64,000 bases of DNA from JAIROC01 sp031553535 (GTDB taxonomy: Bacteria > Bacteroidota > Bacteroidia > Bacteroidales > WCHB1-69): the NCBI GenBank assembly GCA_031553535.1, contig JAVBLM010000005.1:1-64000 (forward strand). The letters are read 5' to 3'. The translations under genes were made by a program, and so were the position numbers. Positions 17,672 to 26,831 of this stretch are shown piece after piece. Below the pieces are notes generated by a model. The model was not told the origin of the DNA. It saw nothing but the letters and a program-made list of their open reading frames with translations, and did no database searches. Within the stretch, counting starts at the first letter, position 1; each line of letters opens with the position of its first letter.

Positions 17672-17695
17672 GGTTCATTGAAATTAAACCTATAT

Positions 17696-17728
17696 TCGGC
17701 GGGATTACAAATTCCGCCGATATTTTTT
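17696..17728 (+). terminator. Intrinsic terminator of the atoD-kal-kce-kdd operon
   Basis: TCGGCGG and CCGCCGA pair over an 11-base loop, followed by TATTTTTTTA. Confidence 0.85.
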
Positions 17729-17893
17729 TATCGAATTTCGATACTGTCCGAATATAATACTTCGGGATCTATATCAATTTCATTTTGCCATTAATAACAG
17801 AAGTTGCTTCATGTTTCGTAATTGATGGAACTTTTTGTTTTACCAAAAGAGCATAAATCACTAACCACTAAAAAAACATTAAGCATTTTTACG

Positions 17894-17901
17894 TATCTTT
17901 G
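17894..17901 (+). promoter_or_regulatory. -7 element TATCTTTG for the kdd2-kamABC operon
   Basis: TATCTTTG lies 92 bases before the second kdd. With the terminator before it, this shows the second lysine gene block is a separate transcription unit. Confidence 0.6.
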
Positions 17902-17992
17902 CAACATAACATTAAAAAGTCGATTGTCCGCATTATCAATGATAATGAACACTAGATTAGTTGCAAAATATAAAGAGTGAATAGAATAATAT

Positions 17993-19030
17993 ATGAGAAA
18001 AGGTTGTAGATATGGAACACATCGCGTAATAGAGCCTAAAGGTACTTTGCCCCAGCCTGCATTTCGTCTGGATAACACCATGGAAATTTATGATAATGAA
18101 ATCCTGATTGATGTTCAGACCTTGAATATCGATTCGGCAAGTTATACCCAAATAAAACAGGCATGTAATGGCGATGCTCAAAAAATGAAAGAAATGATTT
18201 ACGGTATTGTCCGGGAGTGTGGCAAGATGCAGAATCCTGTAACCGGTTCGGGAGGTATGCTGATTGGGACAGTAAAAGAGATAGGGCCTAATTTTCCAAA
18301 TACAACCAATCTGAAAGTAGGGGATAAGATAGCAACATTGGTATCGTTATCTCTTACACCTCTTAAACTGGAAAAGATATTGCATTTGGATGCCGGTCAT
18401 GACCAGGTAGATGTGGAAGCGCAAGCCATTCTTTTTGAGAGTGGGATTTTTGCTATCCTGCCGGATGATATTCCTGAAAAATTGGCTTTGGCAGCTTTGG
18501 ACGTGGCTGGAGCTCCTGCACAGGTAGATCGTTTGGTAACAGAAGGCGATATTGTTTGTATTATCGGTGGTGGTGGAAAATCAGGGATACTATGTTGTTA
18601 TCAGGCAATGAAAAATGTCGGAAAGTATGGCAAAGTGATTGTTGTAGAATATTCAGACATGAATGCTCAACGGATTATCAACATGGGCTTGGCTACCGAC
18701 GTGATAGTTGCGGATGCGACCAACGTAATGGATGTCTATAATAAAGTGATGGCTATAACCGGAGGAAGGGGATGCGACGTAACAATAAATAATGTAAATG
18801 TTCCTTCTACGGAAATGACTTCCATTTTGGTAACAAAAGGACAAGGATATGTTTATTTCTTCTCTATGGCGACCAGTTTTACCAAGGCAGCTTTAGGTGC
18901 CGAAGGAGTAGGAAAAGATATTAATCTGATTGTCGGAAACGGTTATGCCAAGGGCCATGCCAACCTTACGTTGAATATCATCAGAGAGTCACAACCTATC
19001 AGAGAGTTATTTGAGAAGTTATACGTTTAA
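17993..19030 (+). CDS. kdd: L-erythro-3,5-diaminohexanoate dehydrogenase (copy 2)
   Basis: 345 residues, collinear with copy 1 and sharing long blocks (IYDNEILIDVQTLNIDSAS, LKVGDKIATLVSLSLTPL, FFSMATSFTKAALGAEGVG). The nucleotide loop is IIGGGGKSGILCC. The rest has diverged clearly, so this is an old duplication and not a recent copy. It heads a second operon with DUF3795, kamA, kamB and kamC. The two enzymes could differ in cofactor (NAD or NADP) or in expression; sequence alone does not decide. Confidence 0.92.
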   Translation: MRKGCRYGTHRVIEPKGTLPQPAFRLDNTMEIYDNEILIDVQTLNIDSASYTQIKQACNGDAQKMKEMIYGIVRECGKMQNPVTGSGGMLIGTVKEIGPNFPNTTNLKVGDKIATLVSLSLTPLKLEKILHLDAGHDQVDVEAQAILFESGIFAILPDDIPEKLALAALDVAGAPAQVDRLVTEGDIVCIIGGGGKSGILCCYQAMKNVGKYGKVIVVEYSDMNAQRIINMGLATDVIVADATNVMDVYNKVMAITGGRGCDVTINNVNVPSTEMTSILVTKGQGYVYFFSMATSFTKAALGAEGVGKDINLIVGNGYAKGHANLTLNIIRESQPIRELFEKLYV

Positions 19031-19040
19031 ATATAAAATT

Positions 19041-19352
19041 ATGAACATTAGTGTTTGTGGAATAGATTGCGATATTGCCGGCATTGAATGCAATAAAAAT
19101 AACGAAGAATTTTTTATCGAACCTTGTAAGGGGTGTAATGCTGTGGAAGGAAGGATTTTTTGGACACAATATTTAGGATTGGATACTTGTCCGATTTACC
19201 ATTGTTGTGTAGACGAAAAACAGCTCGCTCACTGTGGACAATGCACCGATTTACCCTGCGAAATATATTTTAATACGAAAGACCCGTCAATACCTGACGA
19301 TATTTTTAAGCAAAAAATATATGAGCGGACGGAATTATTAAAGAAATTGTAA
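19041..19352 (+). CDS. DUF3795 cysteine-rich protein
   Basis: 103 residues, starting at MNISVCGIDCD (19041); an earlier Met inside the end of kdd2 would add residues unlike the family. DUF3795 proteins have a CGxxCxxC-type start and several more cysteines; here about ten cysteines are seen (CNKNNEEFFIEPCKGCN, CPIYHCC, CGQCTDLPC), suggesting metal or cluster binding. Role unknown. Its place between kdd2 and kamA, 10 and 13 bases from each, links it to lysine fermentation or to the radical SAM enzyme. Confidence 0.75.
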   Translation: MNISVCGIDCDIAGIECNKNNEEFFIEPCKGCNAVEGRIFWTQYLGLDTCPIYHCCVDEKQLAHCGQCTDLPCEIYFNTKDPSIPDDIFKQKIYERTELLKKL

Positions 19353-19365
19353 AAAGTAAGATATT

Positions 19366-20607
19366 ATGCAAGTGAATAACCGAAAAATCATGTTCCCGAA
19401 TGTTACCGATGAACAATGGAACGATTGGAAATGGCAAGTGAAAAACCGGATTGAAACCTTGGATGAATTAAAAAAATACATCAACTTGACCGCAGAGGAA
19501 GAAGAAGGGGTAGCGAAATCATTACAAACGCTCCGTATGGCTATTACACCTTATTATATGAGCTTGATAGATCCCGATGACCGCAATTGTCCTGTTAGGA
19601 AGCAAGCTATTCCAACCGGAGCAGAGACACATCAATCGGCTGCCGATTTATTGGATCCACTGCATGAAGATGAAGATTCGCCTGTTCCCGGACTAACACA
19701 TCGTTATCCCGATCGTGTACTGTTCTTAATTACGGACATGTGCTCAATGTATTGCCGTCATTGTACGCGCCGCCGCTTTGCCGGACAAATGGATGCACAA
19801 TCACCTTCGGAACGGATTCAAAATGCTATTGATTATATTGCCAAAACACCTCAGGTAAGAGACGTATTGCTCTCGGGAGGAGATGCCCTTATGGTGAACG
19901 ATACGATGTTGGAATCTATTATTAAACGTCTCCGTGATATCCCGCATGTGGAGATTATCCGTATAGGTACCCGTACCCCGGTGGTTTGTCCTCAACGTAT
20001 TACCGATGACCTGGTAGATATGTTGAAAAAATATCACCCTGTCTGGTTGAATACTCACTTCAATCATTCCAAAGAAATAACTCCGGAAGCATCTCAGGCA
20101 TGTGCTAAACTGGCTAATGCCGGAATTCCTTTGGGTAATCAGTCGGTATTGCTTCGCGGGGTGAATGATTGTGTACATATAATGAAAAAATTGGTGCATG
20201 ATTTAGTAAAGATCAGGGTTCGTCCTTATTATATTTATCAATGCGACTTGTCGATGGGGTTGGAGCACTTCCGCACCCCGGTATCCAAAGGCATTGAAAT
20301 TATTGAAAATCTAAGAGGGCATACTTCCGGATATGCAGTGCCTACTTTTGTGGTAGATGCGCCTGGTGGAGGTGGGAAAACACCGGTTATGCCTACCTAT
20401 CTTATCTCTCAAAGTTCGGGCAGGGTAGTGCTTCGCAATTTTGAAGGTGTTATTACCACTTATACAGAGCCTAATGATTATGTAAATGAATGTACCTGTG
20501 AAGGATGCTCTAATAAGAAAGATGAGGCAGAAGGAGTCGCCGGTTTGTTGAGAGGAGATCAGCTATCTCTGGAACCTGAGAATCTGGCTCGTAAGAGAAG
20601 ACACTAA
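19366..20607 (+). CDS. kamA: L-lysine 2,3-aminomutase
   Basis: 413 residues, radical SAM enzyme that converts L-lysine to L-beta-lysine using SAM, a 4Fe-4S cluster and PLP. The cluster motif is C126xxxC130xxC133 (CSMYCRHC), the PLP lysine is K338 in DAPGGGGKTP, and the substrate-binding aspartates are D294 and D331. These positions differ by one from the studied clostridial enzyme. Full length; the first committed step of the pathway. The kamB start is one base after its stop. Confidence 0.96.
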   Translation: MQVNNRKIMFPNVTDEQWNDWKWQVKNRIETLDELKKYINLTAEEEEGVAKSLQTLRMAITPYYMSLIDPDDRNCPVRKQAIPTGAETHQSAADLLDPLHEDEDSPVPGLTHRYPDRVLFLITDMCSMYCRHCTRRRFAGQMDAQSPSERIQNAIDYIAKTPQVRDVLLSGGDALMVNDTMLESIIKRLRDIPHVEIIRIGTRTPVVCPQRITDDLVDMLKKYHPVWLNTHFNHSKEITPEASQACAKLANAGIPLGNQSVLLRGVNDCVHIMKKLVHDLVKIRVRPYYIYQCDLSMGLEHFRTPVSKGIEIIENLRGHTSGYAVPTFVVDAPGGGGKTPVMPTYLISQSSGRVVLRNFEGVITTYTEPNDYVNECTCEGCSNKKDEAEGVAGLLRGDQLSLEPENLARKRRH

Positions 20608-20608
20608 A

Positions 20609-21622
20609 ATGCCGTTTATTGATGACATATTAAATTATAAAAGTGTATCGATTGTGGGTATGGAGAAAAATACCGGCAAGACCGAAACGCTGAATTATGT
20701 CATTCGCAGACTTAATCAACTTAACAAAAAAGTAGCGGTTACTTCTATTGGTATTGACGGGGAAACTACAGATCAGGTTACCCATACACATAAGCCGGAA
20801 ATAGAATTATTTGAAGATATGGTATTCGCTACTTCCGAAAAACATTATCATGAAAGGAAGCTTGTGTCTGAAATCCTTGATGTTTCTTCCCAGCAAACGG
20901 CGTTGGGAAGGCTTATTACAGGCAAGGTAAAAATAGGAGGGAAAATCATTCTTTCCGGGCCAAGTAATACCGGCTGGCTTAAAAAAGTCATTCGAAATAT
21001 GGATCAATACCATGTTACCACTACATTGATAGATGGGGCTTTGTCTCGGCGTAGTTTTGGATCTCCTTCGGTTACCGAGAGCATGATTCTTACTACGGGA
21101 GCGGCTTTATCCCCTAATATTCCCGAGTTAGTTAGAAAGACTAAATTTTTGTATTCCCTGATTAATCTACCACAGTATGAAACGCTGTTACAGGATACAC
21201 TTTTGGAAATAGAAAACGGCATTTGGAGTATTGATAAGGAAGGGAATCTTCTTAATCTGCATATTCCTTCCACTTTTCTTATCGATCAGTATAAGGAAAG
21301 ACTTTATTCACATGGGGGTATTCTTTTTGTTAGCGGTGCGGTAAGTGATAAATTACTTGATACCCTTCGGTTGCAAAAGAATATTGCAGACATAATATTG
21401 GTAGTAAAAGACTTTACCCGTATTTTTGCAAGCCCTGATTCCGTAAATGCTTTTCTTAAAAAGGGAGGAAGAATTAATGTGTTACTAAAAACAAAGCTGA
21501 TTGCTCTTTGTATCAACCCTGTTTCTCCGGAGGGCTATGTATTGGATTCCGACAAACTCAAAGAGAGTTTAAGAGAAAGTTTACATATTCCGGTGTATAA
21601 TATTAAATTCGATCGCATATGA
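20609..21622 (+). CDS. kamB: Lysine 5,6-aminomutase reactivase subunit
   Basis: 337 residues. A P-loop-like motif (GMEKNTGKTET, residues about 17-27) opens the protein; the rest has no strong match I can name from motifs. The order kamA-kamB-kamC and the ATGA overlap with a MutS-like kamC are those of the reactivase genes that restore cobalamin in the inactivated aminomutase. The partner enzyme KamDE is encoded about 22 kb away on the other strand. The name rests largely on gene order. Confidence 0.8.
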   Translation: MPFIDDILNYKSVSIVGMEKNTGKTETLNYVIRRLNQLNKKVAVTSIGIDGETTDQVTHTHKPEIELFEDMVFATSEKHYHERKLVSEILDVSSQQTALGRLITGKVKIGGKIILSGPSNTGWLKKVIRNMDQYHVTTTLIDGALSRRSFGSPSVTESMILTTGAALSPNIPELVRKTKFLYSLINLPQYETLLQDTLLEIENGIWSIDKEGNLLNLHIPSTFLIDQYKERLYSHGGILFVSGAVSDKLLDTLRLQKNIADIILVVKDFTRIFASPDSVNAFLKKGGRINVLLKTKLIALCINPVSPEGYVLDSDKLKESLRESLHIPVYNIKFDRI

Positions 21623-23004
21623 AAACATTCAAAACTTGCCTGCAACATATAAGTGGTTTGAAGTTTATTTATGAAAATCTTCAAATACAATCCTCTATCG
21701 GACGAAAACGCTTGTTGCAACAAACTTTTATAACTGATACTACTTTGATACAACAAGAATTGGATTCAATGGAAGAAAGTATCCGGTTTTTGGAACAGGG
21801 AAGCAATAGCCGGATAATTGATTCGGTTAATCGGAATTTGGAACAAATTAATGATATTTCTCCCACGATTATACGTCTAGGCCAGAAACAGGTATTAGAT
21901 GATATCGAACTCTTTGAAATCAAAAAGTTTTGTTTACTTTCGCAACAGATTGCAGATTTGTTGAATACTTCCCAGTACAATGTTGTAACCATTGATAATC
22001 CGGAAGCGGTTATTAATTTGTTAGACCCTGAACATACACACATCCCCCATTTCTATATTTACTCGGCTTATGATCCGGAATTGGAAAAATTACGAAAGAA
22101 AATCACATCTGCACCTGATCCGGAGAAGATGGAAGAATATCGTTGGGAAAGTGTAAAACGGGAAGATATGATCCGTGCAGATATTGCAGAGAAACTATTA
22201 CCGTATCATAAACTACTGGAACAGAATCTGGAACAAATGGCCATACTGGATATCTTATGGAGTAAGGCTGAACAGGCTTTGAAATTGGGTTTTTGTAAAC
22301 CTACGGTTTCTTCCGGTAAAACTACTTATAAGCAGTTATTTAATCCGGAGATCAAAGAAATATTAAAAGCTTCTTCCAGGGAATTTCAATCTATTGATAT
22401 TGACCTTTATTCCAGTTCCTGCCTGATTACGGGGGCTAATATGTCAGGGAAAACGGTTTTGTTGAAAACCATTGCATTATCTCAATATTTGTTTCAATTT
22501 GGGTTTTATGTACCGGCAACTCAAGCAGCAATTATGCCTGTAGAAGAAATCGCTATCAATATTGGAGACCATCAATCGGAAACGAATGGTTTGTCTTCTT
22601 TTGCCGATGAAATCCTGAAAGTGAATCAAATTATCAGAAAGGTGAAAAAGGGAGAAAAACTATTGGTGCTGATTGATGAACTCGCCCGTACTACCAATCC
22701 TGAAGAAGGAAAAGCATTGGTAAGTGCGTTTATCCGAATCATGTCGGAACACCATGTTATGTCGCTTATTACCACGCATTACAGTGGTATTTTAGTTCCA
22801 ACCCGCAAACTACGGGTAAAAGGACTCAAAACCAACCAGCTAACTGTAAATATTACTCCTCGAACCCTAAATGATTTCATGGATTACTCCCTTATAGAAA
22901 CCCAAGAGGATGATGTTCCCATGGAAGCCTTGAAAATTGCAGAAATATTTAATGTAGATGAAGAATTTCTGCAACTGGCAAAGAAGATGGTGAAGGGTTT
23001 ATAA
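21619..23004 (+). CDS. kamC: Lysine 5,6-aminomutase reactivase ATPase (MutS-like)
   Basis: 461 residues. The C-terminal half is a MutS-type ABC ATPase: Walker A GANMSGKTVLLKT, Walker B LVLIDELARTTNPEEG, and the TTHYSGI switch region. It lacks the mismatch-recognition domain, as in other small MutS-like proteins. In amino-acid fermenters such proteins sit next to cobalamin aminomutases and help reactivate them; a DNA-repair role is not expected. Overlaps kamB by four bases, so translation is coupled. Last gene of its operon. Confidence 0.85.
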   Translation: MKTFKTCLQHISGLKFIYENLQIQSSIGRKRLLQQTFITDTTLIQQELDSMEESIRFLEQGSNSRIIDSVNRNLEQINDISPTIIRLGQKQVLDDIELFEIKKFCLLSQQIADLLNTSQYNVVTIDNPEAVINLLDPEHTHIPHFYIYSAYDPELEKLRKKITSAPDPEKMEEYRWESVKREDMIRADIAEKLLPYHKLLEQNLEQMAILDILWSKAEQALKLGFCKPTVSSGKTTYKQLFNPEIKEILKASSREFQSIDIDLYSSSCLITGANMSGKTVLLKTIALSQYLFQFGFYVPATQAAIMPVEEIAINIGDHQSETNGLSSFADEILKVNQIIRKVKKGEKLLVLIDELARTTNPEEGKALVSAFIRIMSEHHVMSLITTHYSGILVPTRKLRVKGLKTNQLTVNITPRTLNDFMDYSLIETQEDDVPMEALKIAEIFNVDEEFLQLAKKMVKGL

Positions 23005-23016
23005 TCAGTTCAATGT

Positions 23017-23038
23017 AAAGTCCGCAAGGACTTTTTTA
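23017..23038 (+). terminator. Intrinsic terminator after kamC
   Basis: AAAGTCC and GGACTTT pair over a GCAA tetraloop, followed by TTTTA. Confidence 0.8.
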
Positions 23039-23067
23039 TCCACTTTTGTTTATTTAAATAATTTTTG

Positions 23068-23075
23068 TACATTTG
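23068..23075 (+). promoter_or_regulatory. Promoter of the TldD/TldE fusion gene
   Basis: -7 element TACATTTG, with a TTTTG at 23044-23048 about 20 bases upstream as the -33 element. Leader of about 120 bases. Confidence 0.6.
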
Positions 23076-23202
23076 TGGGACGAAATAGTTCATTATTGTA
23101 ATTTGGAACATATGAAAAACAACATGTTCTGTTTCCTGCAATATTATAGATTAAAAAGGCATGTATTTTAACACCTATAATTATTAATTAAACTGAAATA
23201 TT

Positions 23203-26200
23203 ATGAGAAATTTTTTTGTATGTGTATGTATCTTCATCTCATATGGGGTATTTGCACAAAACACAGCCAGGGAGGATCAACTCCTGAAAACCATTCAAAA
23301 TGAATTGAATCGAAATATGGAACAGCTAAAAAAACAAGATGTTCCAGTCTACCTGTTAAGTTACCGAGTGGATGATATCCGACAACATAACATGAGTGCT
23401 ACATTCGGAGCATTGGACTATTCAAGAGGAAAATCGGAAAGAATCTTGACAGTTCAGGTACGAGTAGGGGATAATCAGATGGATAATTTTAGAGAGTTGC
23501 GTGATGATCAGTCTTTTGGGGTTACCTTTTCTTCTTCAACAACGCTTTCTTTGGATGATGATTCCAAGTCGATAGCACTTACATTGTGGAGAGAAACAGA
23601 AAAACTTTATAAAGAAGCAGTCAGCCGTTATCGAAAAGTAAAAACAAGCACTTCTTTGGTAGTAGATTCTGAAGATAAAGCTGCTGATTATTCCGATAAC
23701 ACAGCGAATCAATATTATGAAAAACCAATCTCTTTTACCGATTTCAACTTCGAGCCTTCACAATGGGAACAACGAATTAAAAAGTACAGTAAATTGTTTG
23801 CTGATAAAAAAGAAATTCATGAAGGGCAGTCAACCATGCGCTTTTTTATCGAACGAAAATATTATGTAAATAGCGAAGGAACTTCTATTGTTCAGAATTA
23901 TACCAATTGCCGTTTGTTTATTACTGCCGAAACACAGGCTGATGATGGGATGAGATTACCTATATTCGAGTCTTATTATGCCCATTCTCCTGAAGGATTG
24001 CCAAGTGACAAACAGATGATGGAAGATGCGGCAAAAATAGGCAATGTGCTTTTACAAATGCGTAATGCACCTACTGTTGATGCATATACAGGACCTGCAA
24101 TATTATCTAAAGAAGCTGCAGGTGTTTTCTTTCACGAAATATTCGGTCACCGGGTGGAAGGATACCGATTGAAAAAAGAATCGGATGCGCAAACATTCAA
24201 GAAAAAAGTAGGTGAAAATATTCTTAACCCTGAAATATCTGTTGTCTTTGACCCTACAATAAAAGAATACAAAGGCAGTTTGCTCAATGGAAGTTATATG
24301 TATGATGATGAAGGAGCAAAAGGAGAAAAAGTAATCGTAGTAGAAAACGGGGTATTGAAAAATTTTCTAATGACCCGTACGCCTATTAATAACTTCCCGA
24401 AATCTAATGGACACGCCCGTGCACAAGCGGGAAAACAGCCTGTTTCCAGACAATCAAATTTGATTGTAGAAACTTCAAAACCATATACCGATGCCCAACT
24501 GCGGCAAATGTTGATTGATGAAATCAAGAAACAGGGGAAACCCTATGGATATTGGTTTGAAAAAGTACAGGGAGGGTTTACGATGACGGGTCGCTATATG
24601 CCTAATTCATTCAATGTTACACCAATTGAAGTTTATAGGGTTTATGCAGATGGACGACCGGACGAATTGGTACGCGGTGTTGACTTGGTGGGTACGCCCT
24701 TAGCCATGTTTTCCAAGATTGAAGCTGTCGGTGATGCGCCGGGGAATTTTGCAGGCACCTGCGGAGCTGAATCTGGTTGGGTGCAAGCAGGCTGCTGTTC
24801 CCCGGCTCTCCTTATTTCGCAAATTGAAACACAACGAAAAGATAAAAACCAATACCGTGCTCCTGTTTTGGAAAGACCCTATTCTCAAAACGCTGAGAAA
24901 GCAAATGATTTCTCAACAGTTGCTTTCAAGGCTATGGAAGACGAGCTCAAACTCAATATGGCACAACTAAAAATTGACAATCTACATCCCCTTTATTATA
25001 TAAGTTACTTGGTAACGGATGGTAATACCTATAATGTAGAAGCTTCTTTGGGAGGGATTACTAATTCTAGCATTTTACCTTACAGGACGCAGGAAACAAC
25101 CGTATTGGTAGGAGATAATCAACGCAATAACCTTAATTACAGTATAGGACAAAATAGCTATTATTATTCTGGTAATAGTATCGACTTGCCTATTGCCAAT
25201 GAAGATGATTATAACTCCATTCGCAGCAGTTTATGGATATCTACCGATCAGCAATACAAAGAGGCTGCAAAACAATTGGAAGAAAAAAACACAACCATTG
25301 GAGAGCAGAATATTCCCCAAGAGGATATTGAGCTTCCTGACTTTTCATCTATACCTGTGCAAACGAAGATTATTGATTCTCCGAGGGAAAATGTAAATAG
25401 TATTAATTTGGAGAATATGGCAAAAGAGCTTTCTTTGGTTTTTGCAGATTATCCGAACTTTACGGAATCATCGATAGATATTACCGTCAATCAAACAGAT
25501 GCTTTATATCTTAACAGCGAAGGTGTAAAATATAAATCACCTGCATCTATCCTGACGATCATAGCTTATGCCTCTACTGTTACCAATGACGGAGAATCTA
25601 TTGCCGACAAAATAACGATTTATTCCAACTCTTTTGCACAACTTCCTGATATGCAAACTTTAAAAGGAAATATAAAATCAATGGCCTCACTTTTAGATCA
25701 ATTGCGTATTGCCCCTGTGTTGAGCAATGATGAATTATTTAAAGGTGCTATTATGTTTGAACAAGACGCAGTAGGATATCTTGTATCCCAATCGTTTTTT
25801 GAAACAACTGGCGGACTATGCGCTAAACGTAAAAAAATCGAGAAAGAAAGTTCTGCTATTCCGTATTTTACATTTATGAGCGGAAGTGCGGCAAATGAGA
25901 ATAAACTGGAAAATCAAATAGGGAAAACTGTTATTTCGAAAGATTTATCTATTATTGCTATGGACAGAACAAAAACCTATAATAACATTCCTTTAATAGG
26001 ATATTATGAGATTGATGCCGAAGGAGTCAATAGCAGTGAGTATTTTCCTTTGATTGAAAATGGAGTAATGAAAAATTTACTGAATGACCGTATCCCGACC
26101 CAAAAATTCCGCCAATCGAATGGGCATAAACGATTATCTACTTCAGCATACAATGTAAATACGTCCATCGCTCCGGGAGTAATCGAAATGACAAGCAAAA

Positions 26201-26682
26201 AAGCCACATCTAAAGATAAGATGAAAAAACAATTGATAGCGTTAGGAAAGAAAGAAAAAGCCGAATATGTTTATATCATCCGGAAAATAGATGCCAACTT
26301 TTCTCTGGATAATATGGTTGCTAACATTACCAGGATGGTATCAGGAGACAAAAGTATAAAACCATTGTATGTTTATCGTGTTTCCGTTAATGATGGAAGC
26401 GAAACATTGGTTCGCATGGCAACTCTTTCTAATATAACCCTTGAATCGTTTAAAGATGTTGTTGCCGTATCAAATCAACAGCAAGTATATAATACGTTAT
26501 TGCAAGGAGATAGTGGTGGAATGATGGGTTTCTTTTTCCGCTTTGATTCCAAAAATGGTATTCCTGCCAGCTTTATTGTTCCGGATGCTATTATTCTCAA
26601 TGGACTTGAATTGAAGAAAGACAGAAGTATCATTTTAAATAAAAAACCGGTAACACCAAATCCTTTGTTGGTAGAAGAATAA
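23203..26682 (+). CDS. Exported TldD/PmbA-type metalloprotease, tandem fusion
   Basis: 1159 residues, about twice the usual length. A signal peptide (MRNFFVCVCIFISYGVFAQ) directs export. Residues about 20-560 form one TldD-like unit with an intact HExxxH zinc motif at 311-316 (HEIFGH). Residues about 570-1155 repeat the fold, with similar starts (MAQLKIDN / MEQLKKQD), but the zinc site reads QDAVGY at 854-859, so it cannot bind zinc the same way. This mirrors the TldD (active) and TldE/PmbA (inactive) heterodimer, here on one chain and outside the cytoplasm. Substrate unknown; cytoplasmic TldD/E trims unfolded peptides through its internal tunnel. Confidence 0.85.
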   Translation: MRNFFVCVCIFISYGVFAQNTAREDQLLKTIQNELNRNMEQLKKQDVPVYLLSYRVDDIRQHNMSATFGALDYSRGKSERILTVQVRVGDNQMDNFRELRDDQSFGVTFSSSTTLSLDDDSKSIALTLWRETEKLYKEAVSRYRKVKTSTSLVVDSEDKAADYSDNTANQYYEKPISFTDFNFEPSQWEQRIKKYSKLFADKKEIHEGQSTMRFFIERKYYVNSEGTSIVQNYTNCRLFITAETQADDGMRLPIFESYYAHSPEGLPSDKQMMEDAAKIGNVLLQMRNAPTVDAYTGPAILSKEAAGVFFHEIFGHRVEGYRLKKESDAQTFKKKVGENILNPEISVVFDPTIKEYKGSLLNGSYMYDDEGAKGEKVIVVENGVLKNFLMTRTPINNFPKSNGHARAQAGKQPVSRQSNLIVETSKPYTDAQLRQMLIDEIKKQGKPYGYWFEKVQGGFTMTGRYMPNSFNVTPIEVYRVYADGRPDELVRGVDLVGTPLAMFSKIEAVGDAPGNFAGTCGAESGWVQAGCCSPALLISQIETQRKDKNQYRAPVLERPYSQNAEKANDFSTVAFKAMEDELKLNMAQLKIDNLHPLYYISYLVTDGNTYNVEASLGGITNSSILPYRTQETTVLVGDNQRNNLNYSIGQNSYYYSGNSIDLPIANEDDYNSIRSSLWISTDQQYKEAAKQLEEKNTTIGEQNIPQEDIELPDFSSIPVQTKIIDSPRENVNSINLENMAKELSLVFADYPNFTESSIDITVNQTDALYLNSEGVKYKSPASILTIIAYASTVTNDGESIADKITIYSNSFAQLPDMQTLKGNIKSMASLLDQLRIAPVLSNDELFKGAIMFEQDAVGYLVSQSFFETTGGLCAKRKKIEKESSAIPYFTFMSGSAANENKLENQIGKTVISKDLSIIAMDRTKTYNNIPLIGYYEIDAEGVNSSEYFPLIENGVMKNLLNDRIPTQKFRQSNGHKRLSTSAYNVNTSIAPGVIEMTSKKATSKDKMKKQLIALGKKEKAEYVYIIRKIDANFSLDNMVANITRMVSGDKSIKPLYVYRVSVNDGSETLVRMATLSNITLESFKDVVAVSNQQQVYNTLLQGDSGGMMGFFFRFDSKNGIPASFIVPDAIILNGLELKKDRSIILNKKPVTPNPLLVEE

Positions 26683-26690
26683 AGAATAGA

Positions 26691-26738
26691 AAAGAGCATC
26701 TTTTTGTTTTAGAAAACAGGAAGATGCTCTTTCTTTTA
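26691..26738 (+). terminator. Intrinsic terminator after the TldD/TldE fusion
   Basis: AAAGAGCATCTT pairs with AAGATGCTCTTT over an 18-base loop; a T-rich tail follows. Confidence 0.85.
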
Positions 26739-26831
26739 TTTAAAAGAATAGGTAAGATTTACTTCAAAATATCAGAAGATTGTCGTGGATATTGAATATA
26801 TCCGAAGGGAGAATTTCATGGGATTTTATAA

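Noticed and set aside
21619..23004. KamC as a DNA mismatch-repair MutS
   Set aside because: It lacks the mismatch-binding domain and is translationally coupled to kamB in a lysine operon.
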